This document shows, piece after piece, positions 1-7,776 of a DNA stretch of 16,385 bases. Under the pieces are notes generated by a model. The model did no database searches and was not told where the DNA came from. It saw only the letters and a program-made list of their open reading frames with translations. The translations under genes and the position numbers were made by a program. The DNA is taken from positions 1-16,385 of the forward strand of contig CAZFAP010000115.1 in assembly GCA_964516325.1 (NCBI GenBank), read 5' to 3'. The stretch comes from CAZFAP01 sp964516325. Lineage in GTDB: Bacteria > Auribacterota > JABMQX01. How positions within the stretch are numbered: the first letter of the stretch is position 1; each line of letters starts with the position of its first letter.

Positions 1-53
1 TCCCCCCGCGCCCCCTTTCCGAAGGAAGCCCAGCCCTTATGGCACAATTTCAA

Positions 54-215
54 ATGAACACCATGTCAGATTGACCGCGGATACACGCAGATATACACTT
101 TTCAATCCATCGGCGTTCATCGGCGTCCATCTGCGGTTCCTGAATCATCCCCCCGTCGTCGGCGGGGTTATCTTGTCCAACTTGTTCTTCTCTGGCGCCC
201 TCGTCGCCAGGCAGG
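54..215. repeat. Imperfect palindromic intergenic repeat, copy A
   Basis: This unit begins with the same 26 bases (from atgaacaccatgtcag onward) as the unit starting at 216, an offset of 162. It contains ccgcggatacacgcagat on the left and atctgcggtt on the right. GCAGAT at 87-92 pairs with ATCTGC at 129-134, so the core can fold or extrude as a cruciform. The tail (ttatcttgtccaacttgttcttc) resembles the tails of the copies at 216 and 6424. Reading frames through it are low-information and change from copy to copy, so I treat it as noncoding repeat DNA. Confidence 0.8.
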
Positions 216-361
216 ATGAACACCATGTCAGATTGACCGCGCATGCACGCAGATACGCGCAGATACGCAGTCTGCAATCCATCTGGCTTCATCAGGGTTC
301 ATCTGCGGCTTCTGATCATCCCCTGCCATCGGCGGGGGCATCCTGTCAACGTTCTTCCTGA
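216..361. repeat. Imperfect palindromic intergenic repeat, copy B
   Basis: This is the second tandem copy. Its first 26 bases match copy A, after which it diverges (ccgcgcatgcacgcagatacgcgcagatacgc, with a short internal duplication of cgcagatacg). It keeps the complementary right arm (catctgcggcttctgatcatcc) and ends in gcatcctgtcaacgttcttcctgaca. The divergence is mostly point changes plus the small duplication, as expected of an old tandem expansion. Confidence 0.8.
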
Positions 362-369
362 CAAGTGTT

Positions 370-420
370 TGCAGGATGTACAGGATATGGCGGAAGAGCA
401 GAATCCTGTCATCCTGTCAA
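370..420. repeat. Double CAGGAT/ATCCTG hairpin
   Basis: Two CAGGAT words (372-377 and 381-386) are followed by two ATCCTG words (403-408 and 411-416). The outer pair and the inner pair can form a nested 6+6 bp stem around a 16-nt loop. It lies 80 nt beyond the stop of the cvpA-like gene in that gene's direction of transcription. It could act as an end-of-transcript structure, but there is no adjoining T-tract typical of an intrinsic terminator. Confidence 0.65.
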
Positions 421-428
421 AATTCTTC

Positions 429-460
429 CTCTCCGCGATGTCTGCGTCCTCTGCGCTGAG
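429..460. repeat. Short 'tctgcgtcctctgcg' intergenic motif
   Basis: The string ccgcgatgtctgcgtcctctgcgctgag is a tandem of variants of (tctgcg). I recognise this as a style of low-complexity intergenic repeat that accompanies the CAGGAT motifs in many environmental genomes. It sits directly beyond the 3' end of the cvpA-like gene. Function unknown. Confidence 0.5.
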
Positions 461-499
461 TCCCTCTGAAACTGAGGCGGGATCGGGCCATTGGGGCTG

Positions 500-1093
500 T
501 CAGGGCTTTCTCTTTTCGCCGCCGTTCTTTTTGAACGAGTCCACAGCGTGCTCGTAGTCGCTTTTCCCTTTGGTAACCTTGCCCGTCGTGAACGGAGAAG
601 GGGTGGAGGTAAGTATCTCGTTGACGGTGGGACTGACCTTGCTGACTTCCTTGAAGAAGGTTCCGCCGATCCGGGACTCCTGACCTATCTTCGCGTTTAT
701 GATTGGGTTGGCGATCAGCATGAGGATCAGCAGGCACAGGGCAGTGAACACGGCGCCTCGCAATCCTCCCACGAACATTCCGCCGATGGCGTCGAGGGCG
801 GGAGGGAGTTTTTTGGTCAGAAGCCTGGAGCAAAGCCCGTGCAGGAAATAGGACGCCAGGGCGATGGCGAAGCAGATGACGACGTACGCCAGAAGGGTGG
901 CATAGGTTGACGGGAGGTGAATGTACGGTTTGAGCGGCTTGCTGAGAAGCTCTCCGAAGAACATGCAGAGCAACAGAACCGAAGTGAAGCCCGCTAATCC
1001 CAGCAGGCTTGTAACCAGCCCCCTACGATACCCCTCGTACACCGAACCGAAGAGTATTACCGCAATTGTGCTATCCACGAGTACTTCAGCCAT
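500..1093 (-). CDS. cvpA: CvpA family integral membrane protein
   Basis: This encodes 197 aa from the ATG at 1093. An in-frame extension to 1150 exists, but its residues are not CvpA-like, and GAGGG sits about 10 nt before the 1093 start. Hydrophobic segments fall near residues 5-18, 24-48, 63-88 and 105-130, giving the four-helix layout of the CvpA family. Typical family sequence includes GYRRGLVTSLLGLAGF (21-36) and LDAIGGMFVGGLRGAVFTAL (100-119). The C-terminal third (about 131-197) is polar and basic and probably cytoplasmic. In enterobacteria cvpA lies upstream of purF and is needed for colicin V production; its molecular role is poorly understood. Here it is divergent from purL, so the purine neighbourhood is kept in a different arrangement. 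Family assignment is good; exact function is not. Confidence 0.85.
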   Translation of the reverse strand: MAEVLVDSTIAVILFGSVYEGYRRGLVTSLLGLAGFTSVLLLCMFFGELLSKPLKPYIHLPSTYATLLAYVVICFAIALASYFLHGLCSRLLTKKLPPALDAIGGMFVGGLRGAVFTALCLLILMLIANPIINAKIGQESRIGGTFFKEVSKVSPTVNEILTSTPSPFTTGKVTKGKSDYEHAVDSFKKNGGEKRKP

Positions 1094-1384
1094 TGGTCTT
1101 GTGCCCTCGACAGGTTGGGGAAAAATCCCGCGTTGGGGAATTTTGCCCACGCATTAGCACACTATTGTCTGAAACTGTTCCGCAATCACTTTCCTGCGGG
1201 TTCGCCGCCCGGGCATCACTTTTCCCCTTTGTTTGCCGCGCTCCGGTGGCACGTCCACCGGCCGGGGTGCAGGTCGAGGATCCCTTCGGCCCGCACGTTT
1301 GGCAGGTTAGTTAGCAAGGTCTGTTCCAAAATCGGTGCGATTTCCAAACGTTCAAGGTCGCGCACCCGGAAGTGAGGAGGGGTA
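1094..1384. other. Divergent intergenic region between cvpA and purL
   Basis: I see no gene here. A perfect 7-bp hairpin, CCGGTGG-cacgt-CCACCGG, lies at 1243-1261 and could be a protein-binding dyad or an RNA stem. Near the cvpA start the word gttgggga occurs twice (around 1115 and 1133). No purine-riboswitch core or tRNA is recognisable. Confidence 0.6.
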
Positions 1385-1413
1385 TGGACGAAGCTATCGT
1401 GGCCCTATATAAT
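1385..1413 (+). promoter_or_regulatory. Probable sigma-70-type promoter for purLQ
   Basis: A perfect -10 box TATAAT at 1408-1413 is preceded, with a 17-bp spacer, by TGGACG at 1385-1390 (4 of 6 matches to TTGACA). Transcription would begin near 1420, leaving a leader of about 130 nt before the purL start at 1552. The leader contains the small stem GAGCC-aa-GGCTC at 1440-1451. Because this promoter lies inside the in-frame upstream extension of purL, it argues that the extension is not translated. Inferred from sequence only. Confidence 0.5.
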
Positions 1414-1551
1414 GCGGGTCGGCGAAACGATGATTTTCCGAGCCAAGGCTCTTTCGGGAGTCTCGACAACGCCGCTCCGGAAACTGGAGAGAAGCGCGGT
1501 GAGAAAACCATCTTCAGGAGAATCTTTAAGACCCGTGTTTGGGGGCACGAA

Positions 1552-4530
1552 ATGATTCACAGGATTGAAGTGGGATTCAAGGAAGGCACTACCGACGCCC
1601 CGGGAGAAAGCGTGCGAGGGAGAATTCTCGAGCACCTCGGAATCCGCGTGGAGTCGGTGAGGACGGTGGAGGTCTATACGATTGACGCGGAGATGGATTC
1701 CGCGCAGGCGGACCTCCTGAGGGAGAGACTGTTCACCGACCCGATCATCCAGGAGTCATCGCTGAACGCTCCCCTCGAACGGGAGTTCTCGTGGATGATA
1801 GAGGTCGGGTATCGTCCGGGGGTAACGGACAATGTGGCGAGGACTTCCATCGAGGCGATCAAGGATGTCTTCCGTCAAGAACTTGAGGGCGAGCCGAAAG
1901 TCTATACTTCTCGCAAGTACCTAATCTCCGGCGACCTTTCCCGCGAGGAGGCGGAGAGGATAGCGTCCGGCTTCCTCGCGAACGAATTGATTCAAAGATG
2001 GAGAATCGTCAGCCGCGAGGAGTGGAATCCGAAAAATCCCCCTCGGCTCGATATTCCCGAGGTGCGAAGCGCACCTTCGGCGCGCCCAGTGGTTCGGTAC
2101 TACGACCTGAACGTTTCCGACGAGGAACTTTTGAGGATAAGCCGCGATGGCGTGCTGGCGCTCGACCTCAAGGAGATGAAAGCTATCCAAGCTTACTACA
2201 ACCGGCCGGAGGTCATCGAGCAGCGCCGCCGCTTGGGACTCGAAGCCAAGCCGACCGACGTCGAGCTGGAAGCCATCGCTCAGACCTGGTCCGAGCACTG
2301 CAAGCACAAGATTTTCAACGGAGCCATCGCCTATACGGAGAACGGAGAGACCGAGCTGATAGACAGCCTCTTCAGCACGTACATCAAAAGGGCGACGGAG
2401 CAGATTGGCAGAAGGGTGGACTGGCTGGTCTCCGTTTTCCACGACAACGCCGGAATCATCAAGTTCGACGAGAACTGGAACCTTGTGTTCAAGGTGGAGA
2501 CTCACAACACGCCTTCCGCCCTCGACCCCTATGGAGGCGCGTTGACGGGCATCGTCGGTGTGAACCGCGACCCCGCAGGCACGGGCCTCGGCGCCAAACT
2601 CATCTTCAACACCGACATCTTCTGCTTCGCCCCGCCGGATTACGACAAGGAACTCCCGCCGAGGCTCCTCCATCCGAAGCGCGTTTTCGATGGAGTGCGC
2701 AGGGGCGTCGAACACGGCGGGAACAAGAGCGGCATACCCACCGTGAACGGGGCGATAGTCTTCGATGATCGCTATGCGGGCAAGCCCCTTGTTTTTTGCG
2801 GGACCGGCGGGATTCTTCCGAGTAAGGTAGGGGATGTGGATGCCTCCATCAAGCGGGCGGACGCGGGCGACCTCATCGTCATGACCGGCGGCAGAATAGG
2901 AAAGGACGGCATTCATGGCGCGACATTTTCCTCGACGGAACTGGACGAGTCATCTCCCGTTTCCGCGGTGCAAATCGGCGACCCAATTACTCAGAAGAAA
3001 ATGACCGATTTTCTGCTCGAGGCAAGGGATGCAGGGCTGTATCGCTGCATAACGGACAATGGCGCGGGGGGACTGTCGTGCTCCGTGGGAGAGATGGCAC
3101 GCATTCCAGGCGGATGCGAGCTACATCTCGAGCGGGCGCCGCTGAAATATGCGGGCCTTGACCCATGGGAAATCCTCCTCTCCGAAGCCCAGGAGCGCAT
3201 GACTCTCGCCGTACCGCCGGACAAGATTGACGAGTTTCAGGCTCTCGCGGAAAGGCGCGGCGTCGAAGCCACCGTGCTCGGCACGTACATCAACTCCGGC
3301 AGGTTCGACGTTCGGTACGATGGCAAGACCGTTGCCTACCTGGACATGGATTTCTTCCACGACGGAGTTCCTAAGAAAGAAATGACCGCCCGCTGGCAAC
3401 CCCCTTATCACGATGAGCCGCGGATTCCTCTGAAAAGCGACCTGACTGCGGACCTGATGGGGTTGCTCTCTCGCCTGAACATATGCAGCAAGGAGCCGGT
3501 GATCCGCCAGTACGACCACGAGGTCCAGGGGACAAGCGTCATCAAGCCCCTCGTCGGACGCAACAACGACGGACCAAGCGACGCGGCCGTCATCCGCCCC
3601 ATTCTCGGAAGGAGTGAGGGGATGGCCATCGCAAACGGAATCAACCCCTGTTACGGCGATATAGATACCTACCACATGGTCGCCTGCGCCGTGGATGAAG
3701 CAGTCAGGAACATCATCGCCGTCGGAGGGAGGCTGGGGTACATTGCCGGGTTAGATAACTTCTGCTGGCCGGACCCCATCGTCTCGGACAAGACACCCGA
3801 CGGCGAATACAAGCTCGCGCAGCTTGTCCGCGCCGCAAGAGCGCTCTACGACTACACGGTCGGGTTTGGGGTCCCGTGCATCTCCGGCAAGGACAGCATG
3901 AAAAACGACTACAAGGTCGGGAAATACCGCATCTCGGTTCCTCCGACGCTCCTGTTTTCCACGATAGGAAAAATTGACGACGTGGAGAAATGCGTCACGA
4001 TGGATGCGAAATCTCCGGGCGACCTGGTTTATGTTCTGGGCGTCACAAAGCCGGAACTGGGCGGCTCGCAGTATTTCGCCATGCACGACGCCGTCGGAAA
4101 TTCCGTGCCGAAGGTGGACGCGAACGACGCTATCCGGCTTTACAATGCCCTTTCTTCTGCGATTGAAAACGGACTGGTTCGGTCTTGCCACGACTGCTCG
4201 GACGGCGGGCTGGGAGTTGCCCTCGCCGAGACCGCTTTCGCTGGGGGATGCGGCGTGAGAATCAATCTGAGTGCTGTTCCTGTCGAGAATCTCCATCGCG
4301 ATGATTTCATCCTGTTCTCCGAGTCACAGAGCAGGTTTGTGGTTACTGTCTCGCCTGATAAGAAGCAAGCCTTCGAGAGGACCCTGGCTCAAAATCGGTT
4401 CGGTCTGGTGGGTGAAGTTGCCGAGGGCGCTCGGTTCCATGTGATTGGACTGAAGGGAAACTCCGTCATTTCCGCGGATATAAAGGACCTCAAGGAGGCG
4501 TGGCAGAAACCGCTGAGAGGAGTCGTATGA
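1552..4530 (+). CDS. purL: Phosphoribosylformylglycinamidine synthase, PurS-PurS-PurL fusion
   Basis: This 992-aa synthetase converts FGAR, ATP and glutamine-derived ammonia to FGAM in purine synthesis. Two tandem PurS-like domains lead the protein: about 1-78 (IEVGFKEGTTDAPGES) and about 80-155 (IEVGYRPGVTDNVARTS). The PurL body follows, with QTWSEHCKHK (244-253), VFKVETHNTPSALDPYGG (312-329), GGNKSGIPTVNG (389-400), a GMAIANGINP stretch and, later, SGKDSMKN. There is no glutaminase domain; purQ follows with an ATGA overlap. The length of about 990 aa fits the PurS-fused class known in, for example, deltaproteobacteria; stand-alone PurL is about 730 aa. The frame stays open upstream to 1372. 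An alternative ATG at 1384 has AGGAGG only 3 nt away, but those 56 residues look unlike PurS and contain the predicted promoter. I therefore prefer 1552, which has a GGGGG stretch about 7 nt upstream. Confidence 0.95.
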   Translation: MIHRIEVGFKEGTTDAPGESVRGRILEHLGIRVESVRTVEVYTIDAEMDSAQADLLRERLFTDPIIQESSLNAPLEREFSWMIEVGYRPGVTDNVARTSIEAIKDVFRQELEGEPKVYTSRKYLISGDLSREEAERIASGFLANELIQRWRIVSREEWNPKNPPRLDIPEVRSAPSARPVVRYYDLNVSDEELLRISRDGVLALDLKEMKAIQAYYNRPEVIEQRRRLGLEAKPTDVELEAIAQTWSEHCKHKIFNGAIAYTENGETELIDSLFSTYIKRATEQIGRRVDWLVSVFHDNAGIIKFDENWNLVFKVETHNTPSALDPYGGALTGIVGVNRDPAGTGLGAKLIFNTDIFCFAPPDYDKELPPRLLHPKRVFDGVRRGVEHGGNKSGIPTVNGAIVFDDRYAGKPLVFCGTGGILPSKVGDVDASIKRADAGDLIVMTGGRIGKDGIHGATFSSTELDESSPVSAVQIGDPITQKKMTDFLLEARDAGLYRCITDNGAGGLSCSVGEMARIPGGCELHLERAPLKYAGLDPWEILLSEAQERMTLAVPPDKIDEFQALAERRGVEATVLGTYINSGRFDVRYDGKTVAYLDMDFFHDGVPKKEMTARWQPPYHDEPRIPLKSDLTADLMGLLSRLNICSKEPVIRQYDHEVQGTSVIKPLVGRNNDGPSDAAVIRPILGRSEGMAIANGINPCYGDIDTYHMVACAVDEAVRNIIAVGGRLGYIAGLDNFCWPDPIVSDKTPDGEYKLAQLVRAARALYDYTVGFGVPCISGKDSMKNDYKVGKYRISVPPTLLFSTIGKIDDVEKCVTMDAKSPGDLVYVLGVTKPELGGSQYFAMHDAVGNSVPKVDANDAIRLYNALSSAIENGLVRSCHDCSDGGLGVALAETAFAGGCGVRINLSAVPVENLHRDDFILFSESQSRFVVTVSPDKKQAFERTLAQNRFGLVGEVAEGARFHVIGLKGNSVISADIKDLKEAWQKPLRGVV

Positions 4531-5327
4531 TGAGAAAGCCCAAAGTTCTCGTGTTGACGGGCTACGGGATTAACTGCGACTACGAAACCGAGTTCGCGTT
4601 CAACATGGACTCCGTCGGGGGCGACGCGAGGCGAGTTCACATCAACGACCTGATCGGCGAACTGGACTCTCTCGATAACTACCACATTCTCGCGATTCCC
4701 GGCGGCTTTTCATTCGGGGACGACATTGCCGCGGGGAAGGTTCTCGCCCTCAAATTCGAATATGGTCTCGGTCCGCAGCTTGACAAATTTATCAACGATG
4801 GAAAACCCATCATCGGCATCTGCAACGGCTTTCAAGCAATGGTCAAAATGAAAGTCCTTGCCCGACTGAATCGCAACGAACGGCAAGACGTTACGTTGAC
4901 CTTCAACGATTCCGGGAGATTTGAGGACCGTTGGATTCACCTCAAGGTCAACCCGCGATCTCCCTGCGTTTTCACACGCGGCATCGAGAAACTCTACCTT
5001 CCCGTGCGGCACGGCGAGGGAAAATTCGTCCCCGCCAGCGAAGAAATTCGTCGAAAGCTCTGGGAGAACGACCAGGTCGTCGTTCAATATTGCGACTCCG
5101 AAGGACGGACCGACTGCCCCTATCCTCTCAATCCCAACGGCTCCATTGACAGCATCGCAGGAGTCTGCGACCCATCGGGGCGAATCTTTGGCTTGATGCC
5201 TCATCCGGAGGCGCATCTTTTCCGGACACAGCATCCGCATTGGACGAGAGAGAACCTGCCGGAGGAGGGCCAGGGCGTTCAAGTTTTCAGGAACGCCGTC
5301 GAGTTTGCCAGGGACGAAGTGCTTTGA
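4527..5327 (+). CDS. purQ: FGAM synthase glutaminase subunit PurQ
   Basis: This 266-aa class I glutamine amidotransferase supplies ammonia to PurL. The nucleophile is Cys99 in GICNGFQAM (97-105), and the catalytic His226 and Glu228 are in PHPEAH. The oxyanion-region motif is IPGGFSFGDD (57-66). The start overlaps the purL stop as ATGA, so translation is probably coupled. A second ATG follows immediately at 4530, and AGGAG at 4517-4521 is 5 or 8 nt from the two, so either could be used. The in-frame GTG at 4500 lies inside purL and is less likely. The protein is at the long end for PurQ (usually about 220-260 aa), with insertions around 107-160, as in PurQ partners of PurS-fused PurL. No terminator with a T-tract follows. 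Confidence 0.95.
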   Translation: MMRKPKVLVLTGYGINCDYETEFAFNMDSVGGDARRVHINDLIGELDSLDNYHILAIPGGFSFGDDIAAGKVLALKFEYGLGPQLDKFINDGKPIIGICNGFQAMVKMKVLARLNRNERQDVTLTFNDSGRFEDRWIHLKVNPRSPCVFTRGIEKLYLPVRHGEGKFVPASEEIRRKLWENDQVVVQYCDSEGRTDCPYPLNPNGSIDSIAGVCDPSGRIFGLMPHPEAHLFRTQHPHWTRENLPEEGQGVQVFRNAVEFARDEVL

Positions 5328-6039
5328 GAAAAGACCTCGAATGACGGCGCCGCTCGGTGAGCGAATCGGATGCTGCCTATTTCCCCCAAGGCGAAAGGGC
5401 TACCATGGCTGGGCTATTGCTGGATCCGGAAGCATGCCCCTGCTGATGTGACTCGGTGGGTGCGAGGGTAAGTTCTCGGCATCGCCAATCAGCGGCGACG
5501 GGGCGCACCGGCCGGAGCGTCCGAGGGACTGCCGGTGCGCCCAGGCTCCTTCGCGTCGTCGCTGTCCGCGTGGGACTTTAGCCGCGTGTTTGTGCAATGT
5601 TGTTTTTTGCTTTCGCGGACCATCCCACACGCTCATTGCCGCTGGTGCGGACTGTCCCCTCCGCTGCCGCAATGAAGAATTGACTCACAATGACTCGTGA
5701 GATTCCCAGTTACCGCCGTTCTCAGTATCGTGTCGCCGTGGATTCACGGCGAGTACTTTCAGGAATTTTCGCTGGCGAGAGTCAAAGCATGAAGCGTACC
5801 AGGCGGGCTGAGAACGCGATGCTTCACGTGCTGAGACTTTTTCAGAGGAAAGTGGCGGAGCGCTTGACGGTCAGCGAGCGCCGCATTTGGGCACATCTGA
5901 GACTTATTGCACCTGAGCTGCGGAATTTTCCGCTGTGCAGACCGTATCTTCAAGCCTGATGGGGGGACGAGCGAGAGTTTCCCCCGTCCTGCGCGGGCAA
6001 ATGAGAAGATTTCCAAAGACGCAGCGAAAGGGACGCGAA
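5328..6039. other. Long gap without a convincing gene
   Basis: Open frames here (for example 5690-5959 plus and 5400-5672 minus) match no family I recognise and have no good ribosome-binding site, so I do not call them. Structured elements stand out: the 12-bp hairpin at 5501-5542; CGCCGTG-gatt-CACGGCG at 5734-5751, extendable by one T-A pair; and GCGGAA-tt-TTCCGC at 5920-5933. The phrase ctgagactt occurs twice between about 5830 and 5905. The stretch could hold a noncoding RNA or a decayed gene. Confidence 0.55.
5501..5542 (+). other. Perfect 12-bp GC-rich hairpin downstream of purQ
   Basis: GGGCGCACCGGC (5501-5512) is exactly complementary to GCCGGTGCGCCC (5531-5542), with an 18-nt loop. 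There is no T-run after either arm, so it is not a standard intrinsic terminator. It lies about 175 nt past the purQ stop. It may be an RNA 3'-end stabiliser, part of a structured RNA or a DNA dyad; the sequence does not decide. Confidence 0.7.
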
Positions 6040-6327
6040 ATGAAACTCATCGTGAAAGTGGTGGAAATAAAGGGGACTTGCCCCGTCCACAAGGTCGGGG
6101 ACACGTTCGAACTGGAGGACGGGTACCGGCTGGTCTCCAGGATACCCCTGTGCATGCACTCCCTCGCTTCCCTCATGCCCCATTACAACGCCCTCAGGGT
6201 ATCCGATCCCGCGGATTGGGGACTCGCACGCGAGCGGGACGCGTCCAAAGCCTACGTTCAGTGCCTCGACCCGTTCGCCTACACTGGCGGCGGGACGGTC
6301 GTCTTCGAAATCACGAAATGCGCCTGA
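6040..6327 (+). CDS. TIGR04076 family small protein
   Basis: This encodes 95 aa from the ATG at 6040, with AAAGGGA about 6 nt upstream. In-frame upstream codons to 5935 add a basic tail unlike the family and are excluded. The protein starts MKLIVKVVEIKGTCPVHKVGD and ends VVFEITKCA, matching the pattern I know for TIGR04076: a conserved Cys and HKVGD near the N-terminus, an 'LCxHxLxxLxPxxxALR' segment (here 37-53), a mid-C-terminal Cys (C75 in QCLDP) and a final 'VVFEI'. Cysteines 14, 38, 75 and 94, with H17, H40 and H48, could bind a metal or undergo redox chemistry, but the family's function is unknown to me. It appears to be a single gene, with repeats on its 3' side. Confidence 0.8.
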   Translation: MKLIVKVVEIKGTCPVHKVGDTFELEDGYRLVSRIPLCMHSLASLMPHYNALRVSDPADWGLARERDASKAYVQCLDPFAYTGGGTVVFEITKCA

Positions 6328-6362
6328 ATCGTACACTCGCCGCGTTTTCCCTGGGACACGAT

Positions 6363-6560
6363 ACCAGGATAAACTGGATCATCCGGTCAATCCTGCCATC
6401 TGGTCCAAATTTCTCTTTTTCTGACAGGATTTGCAGGATGCACAGGATTTCGGATTAACCGCGCATCCCCGCAGACACACGCTCTATAATCCATCCGCGT
6501 TCATCGCCGTCCATCTGCGGTTTGACATCATCTGGTCAATCCTGTTATCCCGTCCAAAAA
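6363..6560. repeat. Palindromic intergenic repeat, copy C, with a duplicated flank
   Basis: The core unit runs from gacaggat at 6423 through tgcaggatgcacaggat and aaccgcgcatccccgcagac to catctgcggtttgac and tcaatcctg. AACCGC (6457-6462) pairs with GCGGTT (6517-6522). It is clearly the same family as the units at 54 and 216. The flank around 6376-6408 (atcatccggtcaatcctgcc) recurs imperfectly at 6528-6558 (atcatctggtcaatcctgtt), so the core is bracketed by a direct repeat 148-152 nt apart. The element lies between two converging genes. It contains a TATAAT word (6485-6490), probably by chance. Confidence 0.8.
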
Positions 6561-6587
6561 AAGAGGGCATATGCTTCACCCGCCGCG

Positions 6588-7667
6588 TCATCGTTTCAGG
6601 AGCAAATCGATCGGCTTCGCCGCCTTGGTCTCGAATGGCAATTCCACCTTCTTCCCCGTCCGAGCCGACTCGTACGCTGCGAAAACCATCTCAAGCACAG
6701 CCCTCCCATCCTCGCCTGTTTCCAACGGCTGCGTGTCGTTCCGAATGCAATCCACGAAATGCTGCATCTCCTGCGGGAAGCCGTAATTCCATATCTCTTC
6801 GTACATTGTGAACGACCACCCCCTCGTCGAAGCCGCTTTTTCGACGGCGTACCCGTATCCCACATCGCTGTACGTCAGAATCGAGTTCCCCATCAAAAGA
6901 TTTGCGTACGCGACCCCCTCCGATCCATAGACCTCCGCTCGATCGTCCATCCCACCCTTCTTCGTCCAGCTCTCCTCCGCCATCCCGACCGCCCCGTCCT
7001 CGAACTCCACGAGAATGATGCTGTTATCGTCCCCTTTCGTCCTCTTTCCGTGCACCAGAGTCCCCATCTCCGCATAGACGCTCGACACCTTTGGCTTCCC
7101 GAGCATCCAGCGGAAAAACTCGAACGCATGGCACCCCATATCCATCGTCACCCCGCCGCCGGAAAGCTCCACGTCCCAGAACCAACCCGCATGCGGCCCG
7201 TCGTGCTTTTCGCTCTGCTTGACTAAGTGAACTTTCCCGAGCGCCCCCTCCTCTACAAGCTGCTTCAACCGCACATACTTCGGAGCAAAGCAAAGCTCCT
7301 CCGCATACATCAACTTCACCCCTTCCTCCATGCAAGCCTTCATCATCAAGTCCGCCTCCGCGAGGTTCATGCAAAGGGGCTTCTCGCAGATGACGTGCTT
7401 GCCCTCTTTCGCCGCAGCGACCGTCGCCTCCGCATGCAGATAATTCGGCAAGCCAAGCACAACGAGGTCCAGCTCCCTCAGCGAAAGCATATCCCGGTAA
7501 TCCCCGAACCATTTGGGAATCGAATACTTCTCCGCGAAAGCCTTCACGTGCTCCTTCGTGGGCGAAGCCGCCGCCACAATCTCCGCCCCGGAAACCGTCT
7601 TGAGCGCTTCCGCATGAATCGTGGAAACAAACCCGGACCCTATCAGTCCGACCCTGACTTTTTCCAT
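6588..7667 (-). CDS. Gfo/Idh/MocA family NAD(P)-dependent oxidoreductase
   Basis: This 359-aa protein begins MEKVRVGLIGSGFVSTIHAE, a Rossmann fold with the G-x-G-x-x-x nucleotide-binding turn at 7-14. The family signature EKPL is at 95-98 (K96 is the usual catalytic or cofactor lysine). GGGVTMDMGCHAFEF (170-184) supplies the usual Asp176 and His180 in the C-terminal substrate domain. Members oxidise or reduce sugars, inositols and related polyols; the substrate here cannot be read from sequence. It is of standard length and complete. GGGAGAGAGGAG directly abuts the ATG and gives a good ribosome-binding site. It lies 109 nt downstream of the PAPS-reductase-like gene on the same strand, but its family and stronger ribosome-binding site suggest an independent gene. 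The 3' end faces repeat copy C. Confidence 0.93.
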   Translation of the reverse strand: MEKVRVGLIGSGFVSTIHAEALKTVSGAEIVAAASPTKEHVKAFAEKYSIPKWFGDYRDMLSLRELDLVVLGLPNYLHAEATVAAAKEGKHVICEKPLCMNLAEADLMMKACMEEGVKLMYAEELCFAPKYVRLKQLVEEGALGKVHLVKQSEKHDGPHAGWFWDVELSGGGVTMDMGCHAFEFFRWMLGKPKVSSVYAEMGTLVHGKRTKGDDNSIILVEFEDGAVGMAEESWTKKGGMDDRAEVYGSEGVAYANLLMGNSILTYSDVGYGYAVEKAASTRGWSFTMYEEIWNYGFPQEMQHFVDCIRNDTQPLETGEDGRAVLEMVFAAYESARTGKKVELPFETKAAKPIDLLLKR

Positions 7668-7776
7668 CTCCTCTCTCCCGCTAAATGAGACCGCAGCTTC
7701 CCGAACCGGGCGCCCACCCGAGCGGAATCGGTATGCACTTGGCGTACACGTACCCGAGGTGGAGGCCGCCAGCGAC

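Noticed and set aside
50..361. Small open frames through the left-end repeats
   Set aside because: They translate repeat words (for example ADTRRY) and differ between copies and frames; the DNA is a repeat family, not a gene.
54..460. A CRISPR array
   Set aside because: There are only two units, themselves diverged, with no short regular repeat-spacer pattern and no cas genes.
1921..2916. A 331-codon minus-strand open frame inside purL
   Set aside because: It is antisense to strongly conserved PurL motifs; long antisense frames are common in GC-rich genes.
5425..5460. A 'ggatccggaagcatgcc' segment resembling the SRP RNA apical loop
   Set aside because: The full consensus around ggtccggaaggaagcag is missing and the flanks do not pair as in SRP RNA.
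5844..5860. The 'gaggaaagt' string, similar to the conserved start of RNase P RNA
   Set aside because: The following CCGGGC and the matching 3' conserved strand are absent.
5690..5959. An 89-codon plus-strand frame upstream of the TIGR04076 gene
   Set aside because: It has no family resemblance, no clear ribosome-binding site and a basic, irregular composition; the region contains inverted repeats instead.
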